A stretch of 64,000 nucleotides of DNA, from positions 17,366-81,365 of the forward strand of contig SUSU01000006.1 in the NCBI GenBank assembly GCA_015063225.1, in the 5' to 3' direction. The notes below the pieces were generated by a model that saw nothing but the letters and a program-made list of their open reading frames with translations, ran no database searches and was not told the DNA's origin. Source of the stretch: Thermoplasmata archaeon (GTDB lineage: Archaea; Thermoplasmatota; Thermoplasmata; Methanomassiliicoccales; Methanomethylophilaceae). Of this stretch, positions 7,764-15,596 are shown one piece after another. Numbering within the stretch: position 1 is the stretch's first letter; each line of letters starts with the position of its first letter. Made by a program: the position numbers and the translations under genes.

Positions 7764-8588
7764 TTATCCTTCTACGGTGTGGATGTCGTCGCTCTGGTCG
7801 ACGCTGAGGTCGAAGTCCTGGAACCTGTCGGAATCGGGAGTGATCATGACGAAGTCCGTGAGCTGGTTGAGCTCGACCGTTGCGTCGGTGACGGTTAGGT
7901 TCAGCACATGGCCTCCGAACTGCCTGTCGTCGGAGATGAAATGCAGGTGCCAGCCGGGGGTGTTGACTTTGTCCATGTAGGCAGGGCAGTAGAGGGCTAC
8001 GACGGTTCCGGTCATGTCGGATTCGGTCCATTCCCTCTGGTCGGTGGCGAGAACATTCACGAGGGGCTCGTAGGGCTCGGTCTGGGCGAGCTCGCTGCGG
8101 ACGGTAATGGCGGGGAAGGTTGCGTGTATGGTCGCGAAATAGAACGAGTTGGGGGAATCTGATATTTTGGATGTCAGGGCGGCCTGCATGGAGGCGAGGC
8201 TGGTGGAGGACACGGTCGAGGTGATGTCGGCTTCCATCTTCGCTACGTTGGCGAAGGGGACCTTCTCGGAATCATCCACGACCGTCACAAGGCATGTGTC
8301 GCCGGGACCTACGGCGGCACGGTAGACGATGCCGTCGAGCATGATGAGCTCCCCGTTGAGGCCGTCGAACGTGCCGATGCCCACGGTTCCGCGGTTCTTG
8401 AGTTCTTCGATGGTGATGGATCCCTCGTAATCCCCGAACATGAGTCCCTGGAGCAGGGAGACCTGGAAGAGGGTATCCGTATCGGAATCGGTATCGCCGT
8501 TGTTGTTCGCGAGTGCCCAGGTGATTCCTGCGGTGCTCGCGATAAGGACGACGGCGATGACAAGGATCGATGACGCCTGTTTGTCCAT
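7764..8588 (-). CDS. budA: Alpha-acetolactate decarboxylase with N-terminal membrane anchor
   Basis: This enzyme converts 2-acetolactate to acetoin and CO2. The 274-residue product carries the family core 'FQVSLLQGLMFGDYEGSITI', the glutamate in 'LNGELIMLDG' (Glu80) and the zinc ligands in 'GWHLHFISDDRQFGGHV' (His214, His216, His227). Residues 2-30 (KQASSILVIAVVLIASTAGI and following) form a signal peptide or uncleaved anchor, so the enzyme should face outside the cell. I chose the ATG at 8588 because it begins MDKQASS directly before the hydrophobic segment; a longer frame adds 14 unlikely residues. It is single, convergent with the symporter gene. Confidence 0.88.
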   Translation of the reverse strand: MDKQASSILVIAVVLIASTAGITWALANNNGDTDSDTDTLFQVSLLQGLMFGDYEGSITIEELKNRGTVGIGTFDGLNGELIMLDGIVYRAAVGPGDTCLVTVVDDSEKVPFANVAKMEADITSTVSSTSLASMQAALTSKISDSPNSFYFATIHATFPAITVRSELAQTEPYEPLVNVLATDQREWTESDMTGTVVALYCPAYMDKVNTPGWHLHFISDDRQFGGHVLNLTVTDATVELNQLTDFVMITPDSDRFQDFDLSVDQSDDIHTVEG

Positions 8589-8793
8589 GTGCCCGCATCG
8601 CGCATTCTGTACTATTAAGGTTATTGGCACCCGTTCCTAACAAGGGCCGACAGCTGTTATGGAACGTTCCCGTTCATTTGCGGTTTTTGCATGACTGAAC
8701 CGTTTGGGGAGATGGACGGGTCGTTCATCATCCAGTTCGGTGTACCGGCACGGCTATCCGCAGTCAATATCTTTCAAATAAAGGATAGAAACG

Positions 8794-8802
8794 GTTTAAT
8801 AG
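8794..8802 (+). promoter_or_regulatory. tRNA-Cys promoter (box A)
   Basis: TTTAATAG lies about 30 nt before the first base of the mature tRNA, the usual archaeal TATA spacing. Nothing else is evident in the 8631-8793 gap. Confidence 0.4.
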
Positions 8803-8825
8803 GGTCCTTAATTACGCTGGATTAA

Positions 8826-8900
8826 GTCGGGGTAACACAGCGGCTTATGTGGCGGACTGCAGATCCGCATACGGGAGTTCAACTCTCCCTCCCGACTCCA
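8826..8900 (+). tRNA. tRNA-Cys (anticodon GCA)
   Basis: The cloverleaf is complete: a 7-bp acceptor stem GTCGGGG/TCCCGAC, an anticodon stem GGACT/GATCC-type with loop CTGCAGA giving anticodon GCA, a T arm with TTCAACT, discriminator U73 as in cysteine tRNAs, and an encoded CCA at 8898-8900. No intron is seen. Confidence 0.93.
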
Positions 8901-9110
8901 TCTATCCCTTTATTATCGAGTTTGCAGGCTGCGGATTCTGTCGTCACTGCATCCGCCTCCCTTGCCGGATTCTGTTGACTGTTTGTTGCGTACTTGTTAA
9001 TTGCATCAGACAGATTCTTAAACCCATCAGGAGAATCCACTCCACCGGCTCATAATCGGGCCGGTGCTCCCGGGATCGGGCCTTTTTCCACCCGGATATG
9101 AGGGATTCGA

Positions 9111-10838
9111 ATGGATCATCAATCAAAGATACGGGATAGGATTACCGCCGTCATCGCAGTCGCATTGCTGGCGGCGGTCTGTTTGGTCCCGATGGCCGCG
9201 AGCGATTCCGACGCGGCATCGTTAAGGACCTATGATGTGAATCTTGCGAAAGGCACCACCTGGGAGACGGAGTACAGTTACACCAGCACCCTGTCCCCTG
9301 CATTATCGATAGTTGTGAGCGGTTCGGCCATAACGGCTTCCACGACCGGATGGTCGGCCTCCGTCACCAACGGTTCGACGGTCTCGTCGGGCACGGACGC
9401 TGCCAACGCCGTGTATGCAGCCGCCCACCTCGACACCTCCAACCACAAGGTCGTCGTATCGATCAAAGTGGGACAGAGTTTTTCCTCCGCGAAGTCCTAC
9501 GTCGGTGTCAGGCTCGTGACCACCAACCCTTCGCAGACCGCGATAACGGCGTTCAGCGTTAATGTTCTCAGCCCCTCCTTCACGACGGGTTATGCAGGAG
9601 GTTCCTTCTACGACGGACAGACGATAACGGCTCAGACCCCAGTTGTAAGTGCAGGGAACAACCATGCCTACAAGGCCGTCTCGTTCTCCATCGGTAACGG
9701 CGGTAACGGGAAGACCCTTGACGCCAACACCGGCCTGTCCTTCGATACAGCCACCGGTAAGGTCAGCGGTACGGTCTCCAAGACCACCAACAGCCAGCAG
9801 ACTTACACCGTTACAGCAAGCATGACGTTCGCTTCGGGTTATCCCGCTTCCGTGACGTTCACCACCCCTCTGGTCATCGGGACTTACACATCTGCATCGA
9901 TGGATGCGGTCACGGTCAACGCGATAAACAACAAGACCGACATCTCCGTAGTGGCTCCGACCACGACGGGGATCTCCTATTCGCTCCAATCCGCCAAATA
10001 CACCTTCAACGGCGGTTCCCAGACCTCCATTACGCCGGGCACCGCCTTTAACGGGATCACCGTTTCCAGCACAGGTGCCGTCAGCGGCAAGTGTACCGTT
10101 ACGGGGACTTACGTGATAACGGAGAACTTCAAGGTCACCCAGACAAACCAGACGGTATCCCGTACGGTGACCGTTAAGGTCGAGGACCAGGTCACCGCCT
10201 CCGTGACCTCCACCTTTAACGGATATGTAGGGGGATTGGCCGCCAACACCCTTATCTCGACTGCCACCCACGGGGAGACCAACCAGGTAGCGGGAAGCTG
10301 GTCCCTGACTCAGGATAAGGGCTCCTATTTCCAGATCAACTCCGCTAACGGGAAGATAACCGTAAAGTCGGTCCCCGCGGCCGGTGTCTACACCTTAACG
10401 GTGAAGTACACCTCCTCCCTTATCTCCGCCAACACCGCAACGGCACAGATTAAGGTGTACGTCGACCCCAATCTCGTGCTCTCCTGTTCGGATGCCGATA
10501 AGGTCCTCTACGCGGCCACGTCTTCCGAATCTTTGGATAACGGGCAGGACTCAGCCACCATGAGCCAGACTGCCACTTTGTATGCGGGTCAGAAGAAGGT
10601 CGCTTATTCCATAACGTGCTCCACCCTTACGGTCGGCACCGATATCTCCATCGACTCTGCAGGTAAGATAACGATAGCGGACACCCTTTCTCAGGAAAAG
10701 ATCGGGGACCACACCGTTACGGTCACCTGTACCGATTCCGCCGTAACGGCAAACACCGCTACGACGACCTTAACGGTCACTATCGTGCCCGGTATGTCCC
10801 TCGGTACCCCCACCGTCGGGAGGATAACCTCGAGCTGA
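9111..10838 (+). CDS. Secreted Ig-like surface protein with GRITSS tail
   Basis: A 575-residue exported protein. Residues 1-37 form a signal peptide (basic start, then ITAVIAVALLAAVCLVPMAA). The rest is Thr/Ser/Asn-rich beta sequence with putative Ig/cadherin-like repeats: 'TGLSFDTATGKVSGTVSK' is the typical He_PIG ending, and similar patterns recur every 80-100 residues. There is no C-terminal membrane helix; the protein ends PTVGRITSS, a tail also encoded after the TAG of the third gene in this operon. The next gene begins four bases after its stop. Codon use is odd, with many TTA-ACG and ATA-ACG pairs. Probably an adhesin or S-layer-associated protein. Confidence 0.75.
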   Translation: MDHQSKIRDRITAVIAVALLAAVCLVPMAASDSDAASLRTYDVNLAKGTTWETEYSYTSTLSPALSIVVSGSAITASTTGWSASVTNGSTVSSGTDAANAVYAAAHLDTSNHKVVVSIKVGQSFSSAKSYVGVRLVTTNPSQTAITAFSVNVLSPSFTTGYAGGSFYDGQTITAQTPVVSAGNNHAYKAVSFSIGNGGNGKTLDANTGLSFDTATGKVSGTVSKTTNSQQTYTVTASMTFASGYPASVTFTTPLVIGTYTSASMDAVTVNAINNKTDISVVAPTTTGISYSLQSAKYTFNGGSQTSITPGTAFNGITVSSTGAVSGKCTVTGTYVITENFKVTQTNQTVSRTVTVKVEDQVTASVTSTFNGYVGGLAANTLISTATHGETNQVAGSWSLTQDKGSYFQINSANGKITVKSVPAAGVYTLTVKYTSSLISANTATAQIKVYVDPNLVLSCSDADKVLYAATSSESLDNGQDSATMSQTATLYAGQKKVAYSITCSTLTVGTDISIDSAGKITIADTLSQEKIGDHTVTVTCTDSAVTANTATTTLTVTIVPGMSLGTPTVGRITSS

Positions 10839-10842
10839 TACC

Positions 10843-12057
10843 ATGGCAGAGGGCGGTTGCCGTCATTTGCCGACGGCTCTAGTATTAATCGTGCTGACGC
10901 TATCGGTGATGGCGGCGACCGCCGCACCCTTAGCGTCGGCTGATAACGGTTACGATACGGACGAGCACCACAAGTTCGCGATAACGTTCGACATCCCCGG
11001 GGTATCGAACTGCGACCATTATCTCATAGATTTCGGGGACGGAACATCGATTGACAGTCTCTCGGATGACACCTCATCCGTGGATTCCACCTATGATTCG
11101 GGGTCGGATACGTGGACCTACAGGGTGATGCATGTCTATCCGGAGGTCCCCGGCACCTACACAATGGAGTTCACCGCGTACAACGGCGACGGGGAGGAGG
11201 CCACCAACGGCCTTAACGTCCGTCTTTTGGGATATCCAGTTATCTCCTTCGAGACCAACGGCGGTAACGCCATCGACCCGATAACGGTCTCCAACGGACC
11301 CGCTAACGGCGGGACTGCGGCAGACAGCTACTACGTTCCCGCTAACGCCCCTGCGGATCCCGTTAAGGACGGCAGTGTGTTCTCCGGATGGTATTCCGAC
11401 AGCGGCCTGCAGTACGCATGGGATTGGGATTATCCCGTTACGGGGGATATGACCCTTTACGCCACATGGACGGAATCGGCGGAGGAGTACACGATAACGT
11501 TCTACGTCGACCGTGTGCCTTACGATGTACGCACGTTCTCGGCCGGGGATAGGATCACCCTCCCCAACCAGCCTTCCAAGGACGGTTACAGGTTCATCGG
11601 ATGGAAAGGATATTCGGATGGGATGACCGCCACTGAAACGAGAGGATTCTGCGCCATGTTCGAATCCGTTAACGCCGTATCGTATTCGGTCAGCTACGAG
11701 GTTAACGGGTCCGTTTATTCGGGATACATCGTAGCGGGATCCGTTATCGACTTCGAGCCTCCCGTAAGGGAGGGATATGTTTTCGAAGGATGGTATGCCG
11801 ACCCCTCTTATTCCGTATCCTTAACGGATGCACCCGTTAACTCGGATATGCAGATCTATCCTAAGTTCACGAAGGAGGATAAGGGAGGACCGGACATGTA
11901 TCTGGCATCTGCTTCGGCCGCTCTGGCTCTTATCGGAATAGGCATGGCTGCTGTGGGGTTCAAGACCAGGTCAGCAATCATTGCGATAGCGGGATGTGTG
12001 CTCGCGGCCGCCGGTATCGGCGTTATTGGACTGGACTTTTCGGGGGTCATCGGATGA
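10843..12057 (+). CDS. Membrane-anchored PKD/InlB-repeat surface protein
   Basis: A 404-residue surface protein. A signal peptide (residues 8-28) is followed by a PKD-like domain (about 45-125, with 'HYLIDFGDGTSIDSL' and 'GTYTMEFTAYNGDGE'). Three InlB B-repeats (Listeria-Bacteroides repeats, Flg_new) follow at about 130-210, 213-270 and 276-345, each ending in the GYxFxGWY or equivalent motif ('SVFSGWYSDSG', 'GYRFIGWKGY', 'GYVFEGWYADP'). Two C-terminal helices (about 352-400) anchor it in the membrane. Such repeats mediate adhesion in host-associated microbes. It is the middle gene of the operon; its TGA overlaps the ATG of the next gene. Confidence 0.82.
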   Translation: MAEGGCRHLPTALVLIVLTLSVMAATAAPLASADNGYDTDEHHKFAITFDIPGVSNCDHYLIDFGDGTSIDSLSDDTSSVDSTYDSGSDTWTYRVMHVYPEVPGTYTMEFTAYNGDGEEATNGLNVRLLGYPVISFETNGGNAIDPITVSNGPANGGTAADSYYVPANAPADPVKDGSVFSGWYSDSGLQYAWDWDYPVTGDMTLYATWTESAEEYTITFYVDRVPYDVRTFSAGDRITLPNQPSKDGYRFIGWKGYSDGMTATETRGFCAMFESVNAVSYSVSYEVNGSVYSGYIVAGSVIDFEPPVREGYVFEGWYADPSYSVSLTDAPVNSDMQIYPKFTKEDKGGPDMYLASASAALALIGIGMAAVGFKTRSAIIAIAGCVLAAAGIGVIGLDFSGVIG

Positions 12058-13070
12058 AGGCGTCATCCCTTATCGTCCTGTTTTTGACCTTGTCGTTATC
12101 GGTATCCGCCGTCATCTTCTCCGATAGCGTAAATGCCGATCCGTTTCCGGGTACGGAAAACGATCTGGTCCCCCAATGCAACATGGTGATGTACGTCCCC
12201 GACCTGACAGACATTTGGCTGTTCGAGGGAGGGAGCGTGGATATCACATTCTCGGAAACCGATCCTTATGATTTTGCTTATAGTGAGTTCATAGGGGATT
12301 CGAACGGACTCGAGAGGCATCTTGAGTATGGTGCCGAGATTACCGGAATCCCGATGTCCGATACGATAGTCGAGGTTACCTGGATGAATCTGAGCACTGA
12401 AGAAGAGCACATCGGCTCATTCACCATCCATGTCGTGCCGACGACAACCCCGGGTACTGCAACCAACCCGGTCCGTGATTGCATCATGGTGATGTACGTC
12501 CCCGACCTGACCGACATATGGATTTACGAGGGAGGGAGCGTGGATATCGCGTTCTCGGAAACCGATCCTTATGATTTTGCTTATAGTGAGTTCATAGGTG
12601 ATTCGAACGGACTTGTATGGCATGAGAACATAGGGAAGCGGATCACCGGGACTCCGACATCAGATACGGTCCTAGAAATCACCTACATGGACCTTAGTAT
12701 GGAGGAAGAGCACATCGACAGTTTCACCATCCACGTCGTACCGATAACCACCACGACACAGTTCCTCCAGTCTTACATGTATATGGTCGAGGGCACCACC
12801 TCGCAGATAAGGCTGATTGGTACCGTGTCCGACGGTTCGAAATACAGGGCGGATGTCTCGGCGGACGGCGGGAGCCTTTCCACGGATAACGTGTCTAGCG
12901 GGCAGCCCTTCTATTTCACAGCCCCTATGGTCGACGGTTCCGAGACGTTCTATGTCACGGCAACGTCGTCGGTGTCAGGAACCCAGTCGAGTTACGACGT
13001 ATAGGAGGTAATCGTCGTCGATGCCCTGGTTGAGGGGAATCCCTCGGTCGGGAGAATCACCTCGTCATAA
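12054..13070 (+). CDS. Secreted tandem-repeat protein with in-frame TAG (possible pyrrolysine)
   Basis: The ATG at 12054 overlaps the previous stop (ATGA). A signal peptide (KASSLIVLFLTLSLSVSAVI) leads into two nearly identical 101-residue repeats (about residues 43-143 and 144-244), each with 'MVMYVPDLTDIW' and 'ETDPYDFAYSEFIGDSNG', and then an Ig-like domain. At 13002-13004 the frame meets TAG. After it the frame continues for 21 codons to TAA at 13068, reading EVIVVDALVEGNPSVGRITSS. That ending matches the PTVGRITSS ending of the first operon gene, so the sense of the frame is preserved. The TAG is therefore either read as pyrrolysine, as expected in Methanomassiliicoccales, or is a recent nonsense mutation. 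If it is a stop the protein has 316 residues. Confidence 0.65.
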
Positions 13071-13072
13071 AC

Positions 13073-13117
13073 ACATTAACCCCGGGGGACCGGGGCACTC
13101 AAATCATTTCGAAATGA
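13073..13117. promoter_or_regulatory. Hairpin and palindrome after the surface operon
   Basis: A CCCCGG(GGGA)CCGGGG hairpin (about 13081-13096) follows the surface operon. It is followed by a perfect 14-bp palindrome TCATTTCGAAATGA at 13104-13117, a possible operator for the now-decayed MFS gene next to it. Confidence 0.35.
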
Positions 13118-13163
13118 CTGTTTTTGTCAGTAAGCATAAGACAATGAACACCGCTTTTCTCGC

Positions 13164-13620
13164 CATATGGCGGACCCTGGTTCCAAGACATCCCTGACGG
13201 GCGGTGAGAAGATCCCTGACGGCTCTCATTCTCGGAGTGTTCATGACCTCCCTCGATGCGACCATCGTCTCCGTTGCATACCCACGATGGCCGAGGAGTT
13301 CGGAGAGGGAGGTCACGACACCAGCAACATCTCCTGGGTTCTGCTGATCTACACGATGATGCTCAGCAGTTTCATCCTCCTCTGGTCTAAACTCGGCACG
13401 AACCGGGGATACAAGAGGATCTTCGTGACGGGCATCGCGGTCTTCACGTTCTCCTCGCTGGCCATCGGCGTCTGCGGGTTCAAGCCCTAACTGGGCCTTG
13501 GTGTCGTCATAGTACTGGGGGCCGTGCAGGGTCTCGGTGCGGGCATGGCGATGGCCATGTCCCTGGCGATGACGTTGCGATGTCCATGAAGAACGCGAAG
13601 GATGTCAGGGATTGAGTTCT
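13164..13620 (+). pseudogene. Decayed MFS drug-transporter (DHA2-like)
   Basis: Pieces of a single MFS protein can be read in different frames: 'LTALILGVFMTSLDATIVSV' and 'AYP' first, then after a one-base deletion near 13270 'TMAEEFGEGGHDTSNISWVL' and 'LIYTMMLSSFILLWSKLGTN'. An in-frame TAA then follows FKP at 13490, and 'LGLGVVIVLGAVQGLGAGMA' continues in the same frame behind it. Only about 150 of the usual 450-500 residues remain. The sequence resembles the intact DHA2-type MFS gene at 53103 in type, although the two are not close copies. Clearly a non-functional relic. Confidence 0.85.
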
Positions 13621-13630
13621 GATTATTTGT

Positions 13631-13661
13631 AAAAAAAAAGCCCCCGCGCGGGCGGGGGCGG
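13631..13661 (-). terminator. tbp terminator
   Basis: A GCCCCCG/CGGGGGC hairpin (13640-13659) is followed on the minus strand by a run of nine T, just beyond the tbp stop codon. Confidence 0.7.
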
Positions 13662-13677
13662 AGTTTAGGTGACCTTC

Positions 13678-14217
13678 TCAGTTCATGAGCCCCGCGTCGC
13701 GGAGCTCCTCGGCGATCTTGTCGACGGCACGGATGACGTCGTTGGGGATTTTGGCGCCGGTGATGACCATCTTACCGGAGCTGAAGAGGAGGACGACGAC
13801 CTTGGGGTCGTCGAGACGGTAGACGAGACCGGGGAACTGCTCGGGCTCGTACTCGACCTTCTCGAGTCCGAGGGTGATGGCGACGGTGTTGAGGTTGATC
13901 TCGTCCCCGAGATCGGAGGAGGCGACGATGTTCTGGACTTCGACGACGGGCTCCTGGGTGATGAATATGTCTGCCTGTTCGAGATCCTTGATGACCTTTC
14001 CGACGGCCTTGATGACCTCGTCCTTGCTCTTACCGCCGGTGCAGACGATCTTTCCGCTGCGGAACAGGAGGGTGGCGGTCTTGGGCTCTTTGATGCGGTA
14101 GACGAGACCGGGGAACTGCTGGGGGTTGTACTCGGCACCTTTGAGGCATTCCTCGATGTGGTTGAGGTCGAGCTCCTGTCCGAGCGATGAGGAGGCAACG
14201 ACGTTCTGGATTTCCAT
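13678..14217 (-). CDS. tbp: TATA-box binding protein
   Basis: The general archaeal transcription factor that binds TATA boxes and recruits TFB and RNA polymerase. The 179-residue protein contains the two direct repeats of the TBP saddle: 'NPQQFPGLVYRIKEPKTATL' with 'FRSGKIVCTGGKS' in the first half and 'YEPEQFPGLVYRLDDPKVVV' with 'FSSGKMVITGAK' in the second. The start MEIQNVVASS matches other TBPs, so I use the ATG at 14217; an upstream TTG would add five residues. An AGGTGA lies 15 nt before the ATG. The acidic archaeal C-terminal extension is absent. Two TATA boxes stand upstream and a strong terminator follows. Confidence 0.97.
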   Translation of the reverse strand: MEIQNVVASSSLGQELDLNHIEECLKGAEYNPQQFPGLVYRIKEPKTATLLFRSGKIVCTGGKSKDEVIKAVGKVIKDLEQADIFITQEPVVEVQNIVASSDLGDEINLNTVAITLGLEKVEYEPEQFPGLVYRLDDPKVVVLLFSSGKMVITGAKIPNDVIRAVDKIAEELRDAGLMN

Positions 14218-14248
14218 GTTGGTCAAACACAATCACCTGTTTTCCCGA

Positions 14249-14267
14249 TTTATAAAGCATTTATAAA
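14249..14267 (-). promoter_or_regulatory. Tandem TATA boxes of tbp
   Basis: The octamer TTTATAAA occurs twice, at 14249-14256 and 14260-14267, an 11-bp (one helical turn) offset, 32-50 nt before the tbp ATG. The octamer is self-complementary, so it could work in either direction. Confidence 0.55.
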
Positions 14268-14336
14268 TACCTTTAGTCCGGAGGAAAAAATGGGCCAATC
14301 CTCCGACGGTCGCGGACGGTGTTGAAAACAGGCGGT

Positions 14337-14360
14337 GAGGGGGCTAGACGCCCCCTGATA
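14337..14360 (-). terminator. Aquaporin gene terminator hairpin
   Basis: GGGGGC and GCCCCC arms around a 5-base loop lie just beyond the aquaporin stop, with a short T-rich stretch further on. No long U-tract is present. Confidence 0.4.
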
Positions 14361-14368
14361 ATGTTTGC

Positions 14369-15097
14369 TCACTCGGAGGATTCCTGAGCGGATTCCTCGG
14401 GGAAGGATTCGCCGGAAAGGATGAACTTCCAGACGACCCAGGCGAGGATGCCTCCGATGATGGGGGCGACGATGAAGACCCAGAGGTCGCTGAACGCACC
14501 GTCGACGAAGATGGCGAGACCGATGGACCTGGCGGGGTTGACGGAGGTTCCGGTCAGGTTGATACCGACGAGGTGGACCATGGTCAGGGCGAGACCGATG
14601 TAGAGTCCGCCGTTGATGGCGCCGCTGTTCTTGGAGGTGGCTCCGAAGACGACGAGCACGAAGAACATGGTCAGGATGATCTCGACAAGGAGTCCGATCC
14701 AGGCGGTGTCGTTGACACCGGCGAGGCTGTTGGCGCCTCCCATCCAGTACTTCATGGTATCTCCGAAGCTGAGGTCGTGGATACCCATCATGATGACAGT
14801 GAGGAGGAGACCGGCGATGATGGCGCCGATGACCTGGAAGATGATGTAGCCGATGAGGTCCTTGACGGAGAGTTTCTTGTCGAGGAACATGGCGATGGAG
14901 ATGGCGGGGTTGAGGTGGCATCCGGAGATCTTGCCGACGGTGACGGACATGACCATGACGGTCAGACCGAAGGCGAGAGCACAGCAGACGAGGTCATACC
15001 CGTAGCCGGTTGCGTAGAGAGCGGCTCCGACACCGAAGAACACGAGAGTGAAGGTGCCGAAGAACTCAGCGAGGTATTTTCTGATGCAGTTGTCCAT
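14369..15097 (-). CDS. aqpM: Aquaporin / MIP-family channel
   Basis: A 242-residue membrane channel for water or small neutral solutes such as glycerol. The two NPA boxes are present: 'SGCHLNPAISIAMF' (NPA at 63-65) and 'GTSVNPARSIGLAI' (NPA at 187-189, followed by the selectivity-filter arginine). Six helices are apparent, in the two inverted halves typical of the family. It resembles archaeal AqpM in length and pattern. The start is taken at the ATG at 15097, with GGTGAT just upstream, rather than the GTG three codons earlier. A hairpin AGGGGGC/GCCCCCT follows the stop. It appears to be a single-gene unit. Confidence 0.92.
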   Translation of the reverse strand: MDNCIRKYLAEFFGTFTLVFFGVGAALYATGYGYDLVCCALAFGLTVMVMSVTVGKISGCHLNPAISIAMFLDKKLSVKDLIGYIIFQVIGAIIAGLLLTVIMMGIHDLSFGDTMKYWMGGANSLAGVNDTAWIGLLVEIILTMFFVLVVFGATSKNSGAINGGLYIGLALTMVHLVGINLTGTSVNPARSIGLAIFVDGAFSDLWVFIVAPIIGGILAWVVWKFILSGESFPEESAQESSE

Positions 15098-15179
15098 TAG
15101 TATCACCTATGGATTGGACACCTGTTATATCGCGTAGTATAAACGGTTTATCACAAAACTGGACTATTCCCGCGATTTG

Positions 15180-15593
15180 TCAGTAATGCTTTCTAGCTTC
15201 GTTGATCGCTTTGTAGCCTTCGGCGGTGTTCCCAATTTCACACAGAAGTTTTCCCAGCTCCATCCATGCGTCCGCGTCCTCGGGGTCCTCCTCGAGGTGC
15301 TCGCGGAGGTGAGAGATCGCCCCTTTCTTATCCCCTTCGGAGGCCAATCTGCGGCTTGTGGAGATTCCTCCGGTCTCCTCGTCCCTGATTCTGAGGTACT
15401 CGGTGCGGGCCTTGTCCATCATCACGTCGAAGGAGTTCCTGGTGATCCACGGGTAGCGGGAGCGGACGAGTTCGTAGAAGGAATCGGCCTCTTTCGCGTC
15501 CACCTTCGCTAATGTCCCCTTGAAAAGACTGCGGGGCACATTGACCGAAAGGCTTCCGTGGTAGACGGTGAAATAACCCTCGGGGGCGGACAT
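15180..15593 (-). CDS. TPR-containing hypothetical protein
   Basis: A 137-residue soluble protein. The C-terminal half holds a tetratricopeptide pair: 'GDKKGAISHLREHLEEDPED' and 'ADAWMELGKLLCEIGNTAEG' give the alternating small/large pattern of TPR helices. The N-terminal half has no recognisable motif. It lies three bases after the end of pyrK on the same strand, so it is probably transcribed with pyrD-pyrK, although TPR proteins are not a usual part of that operon. Its role is likely protein-protein contact; I cannot assign a partner. Confidence 0.7.
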   Translation of the reverse strand: MSAPEGYFTVYHGSLSVNVPRSLFKGTLAKVDAKEADSFYELVRSRYPWITRNSFDVMMDKARTEYLRIRDEETGGISTSRRLASEGDKKGAISHLREHLEEDPEDADAWMELGKLLCEIGNTAEGYKAINEARKHY

Positions 15594-15596
15594 GCG

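Noticed and set aside
6130..8031. Long minus-strand open frame through the symporter gene
   Set aside because: It is antisense to a clear transporter gene, full of Glu/Gly/His runs, and shows no domain. GC-rich codon structure leaves such frames open.
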